A stretch of DNA of 64,000 nt from Flavobacterium frigoris. Lineage in GTDB: Bacteria > Bacteroidota > Bacteroidia > Flavobacteriales > Flavobacteriaceae. Position 1 is the first letter of the stretch, and every line of letters starts with the position of its first letter. The position numbers and the translations under genes are program-made. Below, in pieces: positions 52,140 to 62,230 of this stretch. Below the pieces are notes generated by a model. That model did not search any database. It was not told the DNA's origin and saw only the letters and a list, made by a program, of their open reading frames with translations. Where the stretch lies: NCBI RefSeq assembly GCF_900111075.1, contig NZ_FOFZ01000002.1, positions 473,322 through 537,321 on the forward strand, in the 5' to 3' direction.

Positions 52140-52147
52140 TATATTTG
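52140..52147 (+). promoter_or_regulatory. -7 promoter element for the TerB-like gene
   Basis: TATATTTG matches TAnnTTTG, 23 nt before the ATG. No -33 TTG at normal spacing. Confidence 0.5.
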
Positions 52148-52170
52148 TACCATAAAAAATACACTTAATT

Positions 52171-52599
52171 ATGTCATTTTCAGATTTATTTGATAGCGAA
52201 TTCAAGCAAAGAAACAAAGGTCACTTTTCTTCTATTGTAAGATTAGCATTAGCAGACGGGGTTTTTGCCCCTGAAGAAAAAGAGTTTTTAGACAAATTAG
52301 CCATTAGGCTTGAAATTTCTCCTGCAGAATATGAAGAGATTTTAGAAAACCCTTCAAAATACCCAATCAATCCTCCTTATTTAAATTCGATGAGATTGGA
52401 GCGTTTGTACGATTTAGCAAGGATTGTTCATGTTGACCATATTTTGGGAGACCAACAAGAAGTTATGTTGAAAAAACTTTGTTTAGGAATTGGTTTTACT
52501 CCAGAAAACGTAGACTTGGTCGTAGCTGAAGCTCTTTTATTGGTAGACAAAAACACAGATGTCGATGATTTCCTTTTAGAAATGGAAAAACATCTATAA
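52171..52599 (+). CDS. TerB-like domain protein
   Basis: A 142-residue all-helical cytoplasmic protein with a TerB (tellurite-resistance/DjlA-like) domain. It has IVRLALADGVFAPEEKEFLDKLAIRL (about 22-47) with the acidic DG-x4-EE helix turn that binds metal in TerB, and a second half-repeat (LARIVHVDHILGDQQEVMLKKLCLGIGF). No other ter gene is present, so tellurite resistance is not implied. Stand-alone TerB domains are common in Bacteroidota with unknown roles. A terminator follows. Confidence 0.88.
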   Translation: MSFSDLFDSEFKQRNKGHFSSIVRLALADGVFAPEEKEFLDKLAIRLEISPAEYEEILENPSKYPINPPYLNSMRLERLYDLARIVHVDHILGDQQEVMLKKLCLGIGFTPENVDLVVAEALLLVDKNTDVDDFLLEMEKHL

Positions 52600-52608
52600 A
52601 TTTAAAAA

Positions 52609-52638
52609 TAAAGAGCCCTAAAAATTTAGGGCTCTTTG
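52609..52638. terminator. Bidirectional terminator
   Basis: AAGAGCCCTAAA and TTTAGGGCTCTT form a perfect inverted repeat between the TerB-like gene and convergent fbp. Confidence 0.8.
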
Positions 52639-52647
52639 TATATTATT

Positions 52648-53667
52648 TTAGTATTTACTTAGTTTTGCTTTGTGCATGAACTCTTCTGCTTTCTCCACCA
52701 TATTATAACTACCACAGAAAAACGGTACCCTTTCGTGCAATTCAGTTGGTTCAATTTCCATTATTCTTCCAAAACCATCTGACGCCTTTCCGCCAGCCTG
52801 CTCTACGATAAAAGCCATTGGATTGCATTCATACAACAAACGTAGCTTCCCTTTTGGAGCTTTAGAACTTGTTGGGTAAATGTAAATTCCGCCTTTGATC
52901 ATGTTTCTATGAATATCAGAAACTAAACTTCCTATATAACGAGAGGTATAAGGTCTGTCATCCTCTTCTGATTGGCAATATTTAATATAATCTTTAACCC
53001 CTTGTGGAAAATGCACATAGTTCCCTTCATTAATGGAATATATATGCCCATCTTCAGAAAATTTCATGTCAGGATGTGATAAATAAAACGTCCCAATTGC
53101 AGGATTTAAAGTAAAGCCATTTACACCATGTCCAGTTGTATAAACAATCATAGTTGATGTTCCGTAAATCACATATCCTGCAGCAACTTGACTCGTTCCA
53201 GGCTGTAAAAAATCCTCAATGGTTACCGGAGAACCTATTGGAGTAACTCTTCTATAAACAGAAAAGATAGTCCCAACAGAAACGTTTACGTCAATATTTG
53301 ACGATCCATCCAGCGGATCCATTAATACAACATATTTATTATTATGGCTATTATCACTTCCTTCAACAGTAATAAATTGGTCATTTTCTTCAGAAGCAAT
53401 TCCGCAAACAATTTCACGATTTATTAATGTTTGAATAAAAACTTCATTAGCATAAACATCAAGTTTCTGTTGGTCTTCCCCTTGAATGTTTTGTTCTCCA
53501 GCGGCTCCTACAATGTCAACAAGCCCAGCTTTATTTACTTTGTAGTTGACCACCTTGGCTGCTAATCTAATCGAATTGATAATTCTAGATAATTCGCCAG
53601 ACGAATATTGAAAGGCATTTTGATTCTCAATGATAAATTCCCCTAAGGTTTTATTGCGTTCTTCCAT
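52648..53667 (-). CDS. fbp: Class 1 fructose-1,6-bisphosphatase
   Basis: Hydrolyses fructose 1,6-bisphosphate in gluconeogenesis. The 339-residue protein has the metal-binding core [23 protein letters not shown] (about 117-139), CGIASEEND (about 95-103) and a C-terminal [20 protein letters not shown] (about 274-293) that contains the active-site region. The length and N-terminus ([10 protein letters not shown]) fit class 1. Monocistronic, divergent from the GNAT gene. Confidence 0.96.
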   Translation of the reverse strand: MEERNKTLGEFIIENQNAFQYSSGELSRIINSIRLAAKVVNYKVNKAGLVDIVGAAGEQNIQGEDQQKLDVYANEVFIQTLINREIVCGIASEENDQFITVEGSDNSHNNKYVVLMDPLDGSSNIDVNVSVGTIFSVYRRVTPIGSPVTIEDFLQPGTSQVAAGYVIYGTSTMIVYTTGHGVNGFTLNPAIGTFYLSHPDMKFSEDGHIYSINEGNYVHFPQGVKDYIKYCQSEEDDRPYTSRYIGSLVSDIHRNMIKGGIYIYPTSSKAPKGKLRLLYECNPMAFIVEQAGGKASDGFGRIMEIEPTELHERVPFFCGSYNMVEKAEEFMHKAKLSKY

Positions 53668-53757
53668 TACGACATCGTTGTAGTTAAATTGAAGTCACAA
53701 ATATCGGCTTTTTTGTGAAAATGAATTGAATAATATTTACTTAGTTTGTCGGTATTG

Positions 53758-53765
53758 TATATTTG
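53758..53765 (+). promoter_or_regulatory. -7 promoter element for the GNAT gene
   Basis: TATATTTG matches TAnnTTTG. It implies a leader of about 65 nt before the ATG at 53837. Confidence 0.4.
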
Positions 53766-53836
53766 CTAATATAATCCCTAAATTACGGGCTGAAAAAACT
53801 TTATTTTAAGTTTTTAACCTTTAAAAACAATACTAT

Positions 53837-54319
53837 ATGATTATTAGAAAAGGAACCCCCGAAGATATGACTGCTGTTCTAGAATTAATTCAAGAATTAG
53901 CTGATTTTGAAAAGGAACCAGATGCGGTATTGATAAATGTAGATGATTTAATTCGCGATGGCTTTGGCCCTACTCCCTTATTTCATGTTTTTGTAGCTGA
54001 AGTGGAGACGGAGATTGTTGGAATTGCCTTGTACTATTATCGCTACTCAACATGGAAAGGCAAGACTATACATTTAGAAGATTTAGTAGTCAAAGAAAAA
54101 ATGCGCGGTACAGGAGCTGGCTATGCTTTGTATTCAGAAATTATAAAACAAGGTAAAAAAGATCAAGTTCGCAGAGTGGAATGGAATGTCTTGGACTGGA
54201 ATACTCCTGCAATTGATTTTTATGAAAAATCAGGTGCCAAAGTACTTCGAGATTGGTACGTAGTGCAAATGGACGAGGCAGGTGTAGCAAATTTTGTTGA
54301 GAATAAGATAAGAAAATAA
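53837..54319 (+). CDS. GNAT family N-acetyltransferase
   Basis: A 160-residue acetyltransferase of the GNAT fold. The acetyl-CoA binding motif A is in VVKEKMRGTGAGYALYSEII (about 83-102), followed by the motif B strand RRVEWNVLDWNTPAIDFYEKSGAKV, close to diamine (spermidine/spermine) N-acetyltransferases in layout. The substrate is not determined; a small amine is plausible. It lies 99 bp upstream of aspartate kinase in the same orientation. The intergenic sequence is a degenerate tandem of ttggaa(g/t)ttagaattt. Confidence 0.88.
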   Translation: MIIRKGTPEDMTAVLELIQELADFEKEPDAVLINVDDLIRDGFGPTPLFHVFVAEVETEIVGIALYYYRYSTWKGKTIHLEDLVVKEKMRGTGAGYALYSEIIKQGKKDQVRRVEWNVLDWNTPAIDFYEKSGAKVLRDWYVVQMDEAGVANFVENKIRK

Positions 54320-54418
54320 ATTTTCAAAAAAAATAAATTCCAAATTCCAATTAAAAAAAGGGGAGTTAGAATTTAAACATTGGAAGTTAGAATTTAAAAA
54401 ATTGGAATTTTTATAATT

Positions 54419-55675
54419 ATGAGAGTATTCAAATTTGGAGGTGCATCCGTGAAAGATGCTGAGGGAATTAAAAATGTTTATGACGTTTTACAAAAGGTAG
54501 GTTATGAAGATGTTTTATTGGTAGTCTCCGCAATGGGAAAAACCACTAATGCTCTTGAAGTAGTGATAAAAGACTATTTTGATAAGTCATCAGCACTGCA
54601 ATCCTCAGTTCAAGAAGTGAAAAAATACCACAATCAAATCTTATTGGATTTGTTTGAAGATGATCAGCATGCTGTTTTTACTGCTGTAAAAGCGCAATTT
54701 TCTGATCTAGACTATTTTTTAGTACACAACAAATCTCCTAACTATAATTTTGTTTATGATCAGGTTGTGAGTTATGGTGAGTTGATATCGACCACTATTC
54801 TTGCTCATTTCATGAATCATATGGGTATAAAAACAGAATGGATTGATGTTAGAAACTTCATTAAAACCGATTCTAATTATAGAGATGCCACAGTAGATTG
54901 GGACCTTACCCAAAAGAATATTTCGAAAAATGTAAAAAGAAAAATGTTGAACATTACCCAAGGATTCCTAGGTTCTGATGAAAACAATTTCACAACGACA
55001 CTAGGACGTGAAGGTTCTGATTATACGGCAGCTATTTTTGCGTATTGTTTAAACGCTGAAAGCGTAACCATCTGGAAAGACGTTCCTGGAGTAATGAATG
55101 CTGATCCACGTTATTTTGAGAATGCCAGTTTATTGAATCAGATTTCGTATCGTGAAGCCATTGAACTAGCCTTTTATGGCGCAACGGTAATCCATCCAAA
55201 AACATTACAACCTTTACAAAAAAAGGAAATTCCTTTGTATGTAAAATCATTTATTAACCCTTTACTAAAAGGGACAAGTGTTTCAAAAGGCGTTAATTTA
55301 GAGCCGTATTTACCTTGTTTTATAGTCAAAAGAAACCAATTATTGATATCGCTTTCCTCAATAGATTTCTCTTTTATCATGGAAGAGAATATCAGTGAGA
55401 TATTTTCTTTATTCCATGAGTTTAAATTGAAAGTAAACTTAATTCAAAATACTGCTATCAGCTTCTCCGTATGTGTTGAAGATAAATTTGATAATTTCAA
55501 CGAGTTAAATGCTATTTTATCAAAAAAATTCAAAGTTGACTTTAGTCAAAATGTAACTTTATATACCATTAGACATTTTAACGACGCCGCTGCCCAAACA
55601 GTTGAAAATGGCAAAAAAGTAATTTTAAAACAAATCAGTACGGAAACAATGCAAATTGTGACCAGCGAAAATTAA
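54419..55675 (+). CDS. lysC: Aspartate kinase
   Basis: First enzyme of the aspartate pathway (Lys, Thr, Met, diaminopimelate). The 418-residue monofunctional enzyme has the N-terminal KFGGASVKDAEGI (about 5-17; canonical KFGGTS, here Ala for Thr), the amino-acid-kinase core with GREGSDYTAAIFA (about 197-209) and VTIWKDVPGVMNADPR, and ACT-type regulatory segments after about 295. No homoserine dehydrogenase domain is fused. It is not next to other pathway genes, so regulation is likely at the enzyme level. Paralogue identity (thrA-, lysC- or metL-like) cannot be fixed here. Confidence 0.92.
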   Translation: MRVFKFGGASVKDAEGIKNVYDVLQKVGYEDVLLVVSAMGKTTNALEVVIKDYFDKSSALQSSVQEVKKYHNQILLDLFEDDQHAVFTAVKAQFSDLDYFLVHNKSPNYNFVYDQVVSYGELISTTILAHFMNHMGIKTEWIDVRNFIKTDSNYRDATVDWDLTQKNISKNVKRKMLNITQGFLGSDENNFTTTLGREGSDYTAAIFAYCLNAESVTIWKDVPGVMNADPRYFENASLLNQISYREAIELAFYGATVIHPKTLQPLQKKEIPLYVKSFINPLLKGTSVSKGVNLEPYLPCFIVKRNQLLISLSSIDFSFIMEENISEIFSLFHEFKLKVNLIQNTAISFSVCVEDKFDNFNELNAILSKKFKVDFSQNVTLYTIRHFNDAAAQTVENGKKVILKQISTETMQIVTSEN

Positions 55676-55760
55676 AATCTATTCTTTGCTTGCTTTAGCA
55701 TCACATTGCCCATAATAATATAGAATACACTACTTTTGATTTATAGACGTTATTCTCTTT

Positions 55761-58700
55761 ATGGTAAAAAAAATATTGCTTTTGGTGATGATCATTTGTT
55801 TTTCTGGGCTCCATGCCCAGGAAAACAAATCATTATACAAAACCAAGAAAATTGCATTTTCTCGTGATACCATACAACTTGAAAATGAAAGTCTAAATGC
55901 GTCTTTTTTTAAATTGCTTGACGCCAATAGTACTCCTATAGACAGTACTTCTTATAAAGTAGATTTTCTAAAAGCAACTTTACTGTTAAATAGCAAACTT
56001 CTTTTTGAATCCGATTCTATCACAATACAATACCTAAAATTTCCTGATTTTCTAACGAAGGAATACCGCATTTACGACCCAAGTCGGGTGGTCAGCAATG
56101 ATATTAATTCGGAAAAATTATATCAAGTAAACACGAAAACTGCTGAAAAAAATATCCCTTTTGACGGCTTGACTACTTCCGGGAGCATTACCCGCGGAGT
56201 AACAATAGGGAACAATCAAAACACAGTTCTAAATTCCAATTTAGATTTACAAATCACGGGGAAACTGTCGGAAAAAGTTAGTTTACGAGCATCTTTGCAA
56301 GACAGTAATATTCCTTTACAAGATGGTGGTTACTCACAGCGACTAGACCAATTTGACAACATTTTCATGGAACTTTTTAGTGACAAATGGAATATTCGAG
56401 CGGGAGATCTCTTTCTAGAAAATCACGCCACCCAATTTCTTAACTTTAATAAAAAGGTGCAGGGACTTTCCACTAATTTCGATTTTGGTACCGCCAAAAA
56501 CAAAACGAATGTTTTCGCTGCCGTAGCCTTGGTCAGAGGTCAATATGCCAAAAGTAATTTCACGGGAGTCGAAGGCAGTCAAGGTCCGTATAAATTAAAG
56601 GGGCAAAATGGCGAATTATACGTACTTGTAATATCTGGCTCAGAGCGGGTTTATGTAAATGGATTGCTTTTAGAAAGAGGCGAAAATAATGATTATACGA
56701 TTGACTATAACGCGGGGGAAATAACATTTACACCTTTGTTTACCATAACTTCAGAAATGCGTATTGCCATTGAATACCAATACTCCGACAGGAATTACAC
56801 CCGATTTGTTACCTATGTAGGCGCCACGCATCAAAATGACAAATGGAGTTTTGGAAGTTATATCTATTCTGAAAATGACATTAAAAACCAACCTTTACAA
56901 CAAAACCTCTCCAAAGAGCAAGCACAAATCTTGATCGATGCGGGAGACAATCCAGAATTGATGATTGCTCCATCTGCCTATCCAGACTCTTTCTCTGACA
57001 ATAAAGTGCTGTATAGAAAAACGGTGGTGAATGCGGCTGAAATCTTCGAATATTCAAATGACGCTCAAATAGAGCTATTCAATGTACGATTTAGCTTAGT
57101 TGGCTCCAACAAGGGAAATTACATAGTGAAAAATGCGGCTAGCATCAGTAGAATATACGAATATATTGCACCAATAAACACCGTTCCACAAGGGAATTAT
57201 GCCCCAACAGTTCAACTTGTAGCTCCTACAAAAATTCAAATAGCTACTTTTTTAGGAAAATACTCCCCATCTGAGAAAACCGCTGTTGATTTCGAAATAG
57301 CAGTAAGTAACAACGATAGTAATCTGTTTTCGAATAATGATGACTCAAACAATCAAGGAATAAGCGGAAAAATTAATACCAAACAACGTCTGTTTTCAAA
57401 AAAATGGATCGTTGATGCTTTTGCCAATTATCAATTTACCCAAAAAGAATTTAAAACTGTTGAACGGCTGTATACTATTGAATTTGACAGGGATTGGAAT
57501 CTCGGAACGACAGCGGTTGGAAATCAAAGTTTACTCGTATCGGGCTTGAACTTTAATTTAAATCCCACCACAAAAACGAATAACAACGGGATACTAAAAT
57601 ACCAATTTGAAAAACTAGATTTCTCCGAAAGCTTCTCTGGGAATAGACATATGCTAAACGGATATTTTAATTTGAAAAAATGGAGCTTTCAAAACCAAGG
57701 AAGTTATTTAAAAAGTGATGGTGCACTTGCCTTTTCAAATTTCATTAGAAACCAATCTCAAGTTCGGTATCATTTTGATAAAAACTGGGTCGGTGCCAGC
57801 CAGCGATTGGAGGACAATCAAGAAAAAAACAAATCAACTAATCAATTTTCGAACTTAAGTCAGCGATTTTCCGAATATGGATTATTCGCCGGACGAGGGG
57901 ATAGTACAAAGGTATTTGTCGAATTGGGTTTATTAAAAAGAACCAATGATAGTATTCAAAATGGTCTATTACAAAGGGTAAACACTTCTCAAACCTACTA
58001 TTTCAAATCAAAATTAATTCAAACACCTAAAAGTGATTTATCTGTTTACGCTAATTATCGAGTATTGGATTTTGTAGATGCTTCGAAGAGAAACGAGCCT
58101 TCGCTGAATTCGAGAATAGTATATAATGACCGCTTTTTCAATCAACTGCTTCAGGGAACCAGTGCTTATGAAACGAATTCGGGAACATTGCCGCAACAGG
58201 ACTTCACTTATCTTGAAGTTCCCGCTGGACAAGGGGTTTACACTTGGAATGATTATAACGCAAACGGAATTCAGGAATTACAGGAATTTGAAGTCGCTCC
58301 ATTTATCGATCAGGCAAAGTACATTAGAGTGTATTTGCCCAATCGTGTCTATATAAAAACGCATCAGACCAAGTTTTCTCAATCAATCATTTTAAATCCT
58401 AATCAGTGGCAAAACGCGACGGGATTTAAAAAATTTAGTTCGTTTTTTTACAATCAGACTTCCTTCATCATTGATAGGAAAACAAAAAACGAAGGCGGTA
58501 ATTTTGAATTGAACCCTTTTAAATCCTCACAAGAAAATGTATTGGGACTGAGTTCCAGTTTTAGAAATAGTTTGTTTTACAACAGAGGAAAACAAAAGCA
58601 CTCCGTCACTTATTCTTTTTTAGAAAATCAAACAAAAAACTTACTTTCCATAGGATCACAGGAGTCTAGTAACAGCTCCCATCAATTTCAATATTCTCAT

Positions 58701-59192
58701 TTGTATAGAAAGAGTTGGTTGTTTGGCGCTTTCGCAAAAACAATTCAAACTACACTAATTTCCGAAAATTTTCCAGAAAAGAATTTTACTATATCAGGTT
58801 ATCAACTAGCTCCAAAAATCAGTTATCTGTTTTCAAAAAACACCAGTTGGGATGTTTTCTACGAGTTGCAAAACAAAGAAAATCAGATTGGGAATTTCGA
58901 AAATCTAATTCAAAATCGATTTGGAACTTCCTTTTCTTATGCTGGCGAGAAAAAAATCACCTTAAATGGCGAGATTTCTTTTTACCAAAATAAATTTAAT
59001 GGCAATGAATTTTCTGCTGTTGGTTTCCAGATGCTAGAAGGTTTACAAACGGGTCAAAATATCACATGGAGATTGTTATTACAAAAAAACATCACCCAAT
59101 TCCTAGATATTAATTTCAATTATCAAGGAAGAAAAAGCGAAACAAGTAAAGCCATTCATACCGGAAATGTACAATTGAGGGCTTATTTTTAG
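55761..59192 (+). CDS. Very large exported outer-membrane beta-barrel-like protein
   Basis: An 1143-residue protein with a signal peptide (about 1-20, SGLHAQ). The N-terminal ~200 residues are beta-rich (SGSITRGVTIGNNQNTVLNSNLDLQITG). A central motif, NNDYTIDYNAGEITFTPLFTI (about 312-332), resembles turns repeated in the translocon SprA. Long runs of amphipathic strands continue to the end, and the protein finishes in an aromatic residue (AYF), as barrel proteins do. A short region (YNANGIQELQEFEVA, about 832-846) resembles a calcium-binding-like loop. I do not recognise a named family. It is plausibly an outer-membrane protein of the cell surface, without a T9SS sorting domain. Confidence 0.82.
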   Translation: MVKKILLLVMIICFSGLHAQENKSLYKTKKIAFSRDTIQLENESLNASFFKLLDANSTPIDSTSYKVDFLKATLLLNSKLLFESDSITIQYLKFPDFLTKEYRIYDPSRVVSNDINSEKLYQVNTKTAEKNIPFDGLTTSGSITRGVTIGNNQNTVLNSNLDLQITGKLSEKVSLRASLQDSNIPLQDGGYSQRLDQFDNIFMELFSDKWNIRAGDLFLENHATQFLNFNKKVQGLSTNFDFGTAKNKTNVFAAVALVRGQYAKSNFTGVEGSQGPYKLKGQNGELYVLVISGSERVYVNGLLLERGENNDYTIDYNAGEITFTPLFTITSEMRIAIEYQYSDRNYTRFVTYVGATHQNDKWSFGSYIYSENDIKNQPLQQNLSKEQAQILIDAGDNPELMIAPSAYPDSFSDNKVLYRKTVVNAAEIFEYSNDAQIELFNVRFSLVGSNKGNYIVKNAASISRIYEYIAPINTVPQGNYAPTVQLVAPTKIQIATFLGKYSPSEKTAVDFEIAVSNNDSNLFSNNDDSNNQGISGKINTKQRLFSKKWIVDAFANYQFTQKEFKTVERLYTIEFDRDWNLGTTAVGNQSLLVSGLNFNLNPTTKTNNNGILKYQFEKLDFSESFSGNRHMLNGYFNLKKWSFQNQGSYLKSDGALAFSNFIRNQSQVRYHFDKNWVGASQRLEDNQEKNKSTNQFSNLSQRFSEYGLFAGRGDSTKVFVELGLLKRTNDSIQNGLLQRVNTSQTYYFKSKLIQTPKSDLSVYANYRVLDFVDASKRNEPSLNSRIVYNDRFFNQLLQGTSAYETNSGTLPQQDFTYLEVPAGQGVYTWNDYNANGIQELQEFEVAPFIDQAKYIRVYLPNRVYIKTHQTKFSQSIILNPNQWQNATGFKKFSSFFYNQTSFIIDRKTKNEGGNFELNPFKSSQENVLGLSSSFRNSLFYNRGKQKHSVTYSFLENQTKNLLSIGSQESSNSSHQFQYSHLYRKSWLFGAFAKTIQTTLISENFPEKNFTISGYQLAPKISYLFSKNTSWDVFYELQNKENQIGNFENLIQNRFGTSFSYAGEKKITLNGEISFYQNKFNGNEFSAVGFQMLEGLQTGQNITWRLLLQKNITQFLDINFNYQGRKSETSKAIHTGNVQLRAYF

Positions 59193-59212
59193 GGAACAAA
59201 TTTGGTAAAATA

Positions 59213-59268
59213 AAAAGCCTAAACCACTCAACTATTTAAATTTAAATAGTTGAGTGGTTTAGGCTTTT
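59213..59268. terminator. Long perfect palindrome, bidirectional terminator
   Basis: Bases 59213-59240 and 59241-59268 are exact reverse complements (28 bp each, no spacer), starting AAAAGCCT and ending AGGCTTTT. It lies between the stops of the convergent genes at 59192 and 59302. It would serve as a terminator in both directions, although it is much longer than the others in the window. Confidence 0.85.
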
Positions 59269-59301
59269 CTGCTTCCTTTTTTACTTTCGAATAGCTGAAA
59301 T

Positions 59302-61242
59302 TTATTCTATCGAAACAATAACAAATTCACTGCGTCTGTTAACCTGATGTTCCGCCTCTGTGCACTTAACGCCATCTGAACAATGGTTTACTAACTGGGA
59401 TTCCCCATATCCTTTAGCGGTTAAACGACTGCCATCGATGCCATTCTTGATTAACCATGTTCTTGTTGATTTGGCTCTTCTGTCTGACAAAGCCTCGTTA
59501 TATTGTTCTGTTTGTCGGCTGTCGGTATGAGAGCGTATGTCGATTTTCATCTTAGGATATTGATTCATAACTGCAACAATTTTCTCTAACTCAAAGGCAG
59601 CATCTTTTCGAATAAAAGATTTATCTAAATCAAAATAAATCATCGGAATATTTAATGTTTTAGCTAAATCTGTGCCAAGACCAATTGGCTTCATACGTTG
59701 CTCTAGCGCTAAATTTAATTCAGATTTGCCCGTTGTTTTAGCAATTGTTATATTGGCTTCTTTGGTCTCGTAGTTAAGTTTTTCAGCTCTTATATAATAC
59801 ATCTTACCACATTCTACATCAAAACTGTACTGTCCCTTTTCATCGGTGCTACTTCCCTTAATGAATTCAAATTTATCGTCAAACAAACTTAATTTAGAAT
59901 CTGCAAGCAATAAACCCGTTTCTTGATCTGTGATTGTTCCATCTAAAAGTTGCAAACACTCTAATTTTTTGGTTTCGTTAAACTTGTAAATATCATCATA
60001 TCCTTTTCCGCCAATTCTATTAGAAGTAAAAAAACCAGTTCTACTTTTAGTATCTATCAAAAAAGCAAAATCATCTTGAGTACCGTTTATTGGCGCTCCT
60101 ACATTTTTCACTTCCTTGAAACTTAAATCTTTTTCAATTTTAGAAACATAAATATCTAGTCCTCCTAGTCCCGGACGTCCATCAGTAGCAAAATACAATT
60201 CATTATCATTTGAAACAAATGGAAATGTTTCTCGTCCTTCTGTATTAATTGTCGTCCCTAGATTCTCTGGAATGGAATATGTCCCATCATTATTAATAGT
60301 CACTTTAAACAAATCAGATTGGCCCATTGTGCCAGGCATATTAGAAGCAAAATATAAAATTGTATCATCGGCACTTAATGCTGGATGAGCAACACTATAC
60401 TGGTCGCTATTAAAAGGCAATTCAGATATGTTTTCCCACTGTTTGTTCACTAAACTAGCTTTGTATATTTTAAGAAGTGTTATTTTTTGATCATCCTTCC
60501 CTTTCTTTCCATCTAAATAATTATTTCTTGTAAAATACATTGTCTGGCCATCTTTGGTAAAGACAGGCGTAGATTCATGAAATTTAGAATTAACTGCATT
60601 AGCTAAACGTTTTGGAGCGCTTAGACTTCCATCATTGTTCCTCTCTGAACTATATAAATTTGTAAAAGACTGGTTCGTCCATCTAAAAACTTTTTTAACA
60701 ACTCCACCTGTATCTCTAGCGGATGCAAATACTAATTTATTCCCTGAAAAAGAACTACCATAATCTGAATATTCAGAATTGATACCCGCATCTTCAATAG
60801 TAAACCGTCCTGAGTTAGCTTTGATTTGTTCTAGATAATTTTTATTGCTGGCATATAATTTAGCTCTTTGGTCATTCCCTGACTTTCGATTAAATTCCTC
60901 CAGCATTTGGTCTGCTTTTTTGTATTCACCAATCGATTTTAAGCATTGCGAATATCTGTAGCAATACTCTGGTTCCTGATCTTGATTCATATCAAAAAGC
61001 TCCTTGTACCATCTTCCTGCTCTCTCTAAATCGGCATTAAAATAGTAGGCATTCCCTAGCTTTTGAAACATCTTTTCATCCTTATACCCTTTTTCGGCAA
61101 CACTTTCGTATGTGGCGATAGCATCGATATATGCATACTGATCGTATTTCTTATCTGCAGCAACAACATTTGCTTTTTGTCCATATCCTTGACTGGCAAG
61201 AATAATTAAAAATGCACTATAAATAACGTTTTTAAATTTCAT
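59302..61242 (-). CDS. OmpA-family protein with TPR and PD40 repeats (T9SS-adhesin associated)
   Basis: A 646-residue envelope protein. In order: signal peptide (about 1-21, SQGYGQ), tetratricopeptide repeats (about 25-125), a WD40-like (PD40) beta-propeller region (about 160-420, with repeats such as PVFTKDGQTMYFTRN, PALSADDTILYFASN and PFVSNDNELYFATDG), a carboxypeptidase-regulatory-like domain (about 430-510) and a C-terminal OmpA peptidoglycan-binding domain (about 530-646, FDLDKSFIRKDAAFELEKI ... SDRRAKSTRTWL). The domain order is that of proteins encoded beside PorP/SprF partners. It probably links the outer-membrane adhesin apparatus to peptidoglycan. It lies ten bases downstream of the porP-like gene. 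Confidence 0.93.
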   Translation of the reverse strand: MKFKNVIYSAFLIILASQGYGQKANVVAADKKYDQYAYIDAIATYESVAEKGYKDEKMFQKLGNAYYFNADLERAGRWYKELFDMNQDQEPEYCYRYSQCLKSIGEYKKADQMLEEFNRKSGNDQRAKLYASNKNYLEQIKANSGRFTIEDAGINSEYSDYGSSFSGNKLVFASARDTGGVVKKVFRWTNQSFTNLYSSERNNDGSLSAPKRLANAVNSKFHESTPVFTKDGQTMYFTRNNYLDGKKGKDDQKITLLKIYKASLVNKQWENISELPFNSDQYSVAHPALSADDTILYFASNMPGTMGQSDLFKVTINNDGTYSIPENLGTTINTEGRETFPFVSNDNELYFATDGRPGLGGLDIYVSKIEKDLSFKEVKNVGAPINGTQDDFAFLIDTKSRTGFFTSNRIGGKGYDDIYKFNETKKLECLQLLDGTITDQETGLLLADSKLSLFDDKFEFIKGSSTDEKGQYSFDVECGKMYYIRAEKLNYETKEANITIAKTTGKSELNLALEQRMKPIGLGTDLAKTLNIPMIYFDLDKSFIRKDAAFELEKIVAVMNQYPKMKIDIRSHTDSRQTEQYNEALSDRRAKSTRTWLIKNGIDGSRLTAKGYGESQLVNHCSDGVKCTEAEHQVNRRSEFVIVSIE

Positions 61243-61252
61243 AATGAGGAAT

Positions 61253-62182
61253 TTAGAAGAATCTTGGGGATACTATTCTACCATATTTATTAAATAATTC
61301 ATATCTTAAAAATATTTCATGGGAACCTGAATTGTAGTTAGACAATCTAGTGGTCTCTAAATCATATCCATACCCTATAAACCAGGAATCACTGGCTTGA
61401 AACCCTACCATGGCACTCACAGCAGCGCTCCATCGATAGGCTACACCGGCTACAAATTTTTCATTTATTAGAAAATTACCTGAAATATCCACTTGCAAAG
61501 GTGCTCCTTGAATCACTTTTGTTAGTAACGAAGGTTTAAACTTAACTGTTGCGCTTAAATCAAATACATGACCTGCTATTAAATAATAATGAATCTTTTC
61601 ATTTGCAACATGGCTATTAGCTCCCGTACCTGCATATCTGTCAAAATGCTCGGTTTCCAATATGTTCGGAGCTGATATACCAATATAAGTATCGTCAGAA
61701 TGTAGATACATTCCTACCCCAAAATTCGGAGAAAACTTATTGTCAATATTGGTTTCAAAACTGTAATCATTTGCATCGTGTTGATTTAATCTATTAAAAT
61801 CAACATTCAATAAATTAGCAGTCGCCTTTAAACCAAACGACAATTTGTATGTCTCTGATGTTGGAATACTATAAGAGAAGTCAATCGAAACATTGTTCTC
61901 TACTGAAGGTCCAATTTTATCATTCAATATTGACAATCCCAATCCTACATTACTGTCTCCTATTGGGGTGTTTAATGAAAATCCATTGGTGGTAGGAGCT
62001 CCATCCAATCCTACCCATTGGGTTCTATGTATTCCAAAAATGCTCATTACACCCCTAGAACCTGCATAGGCTGGATTAATGCCAACAGTATTGTACATGT
62101 ACTGGGTAAACTGCGCGTCTTGCTGCGCTACCATCGTCCCCGACAATAAAATTAAAGTGAATATTAATAATCTTGTTTTCAT
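61253..62182 (-). CDS. PorP/SprF family T9SS membrane protein
   Basis: A 309-residue outer-membrane barrel of the PorP/SprF family. It has a signal peptide (about 1-19, GTMVAQ), the hallmark QDAQFTQYMYNTVGINPAYAGSRG (about 21-44) and many amphipathic strands. SprF-type proteins in Flavobacterium are needed to secrete or attach the adhesin encoded directly upstream, which carries a type B T9SS domain. The gene lies 48 bp downstream of the adhesin stop and ten bases upstream of the OmpA gene, so the three form one operon. It is probably dedicated to that adhesin. Confidence 0.94.
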   Translation of the reverse strand: MKTRLLIFTLILLSGTMVAQQDAQFTQYMYNTVGINPAYAGSRGVMSIFGIHRTQWVGLDGAPTTNGFSLNTPIGDSNVGLGLSILNDKIGPSVENNVSIDFSYSIPTSETYKLSFGLKATANLLNVDFNRLNQHDANDYSFETNIDNKFSPNFGVGMYLHSDDTYIGISAPNILETEHFDRYAGTGANSHVANEKIHYYLIAGHVFDLSATVKFKPSLLTKVIQGAPLQVDISGNFLINEKFVAGVAYRWSAAVSAMVGFQASDSWFIGYGYDLETTRLSNYNSGSHEIFLRYELFNKYGRIVSPRFF

Positions 62183-62230
62183 AACTTATTTTTTATAACC
62201 TAAGGTTCAAAAAAACCTATAGTGTTCGTT

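Noticed and set aside
52171..52599. Tellurite resistance function for the TerB-like gene
   Set aside because: No other ter genes are present; a lone TerB domain does not support the phenotype.
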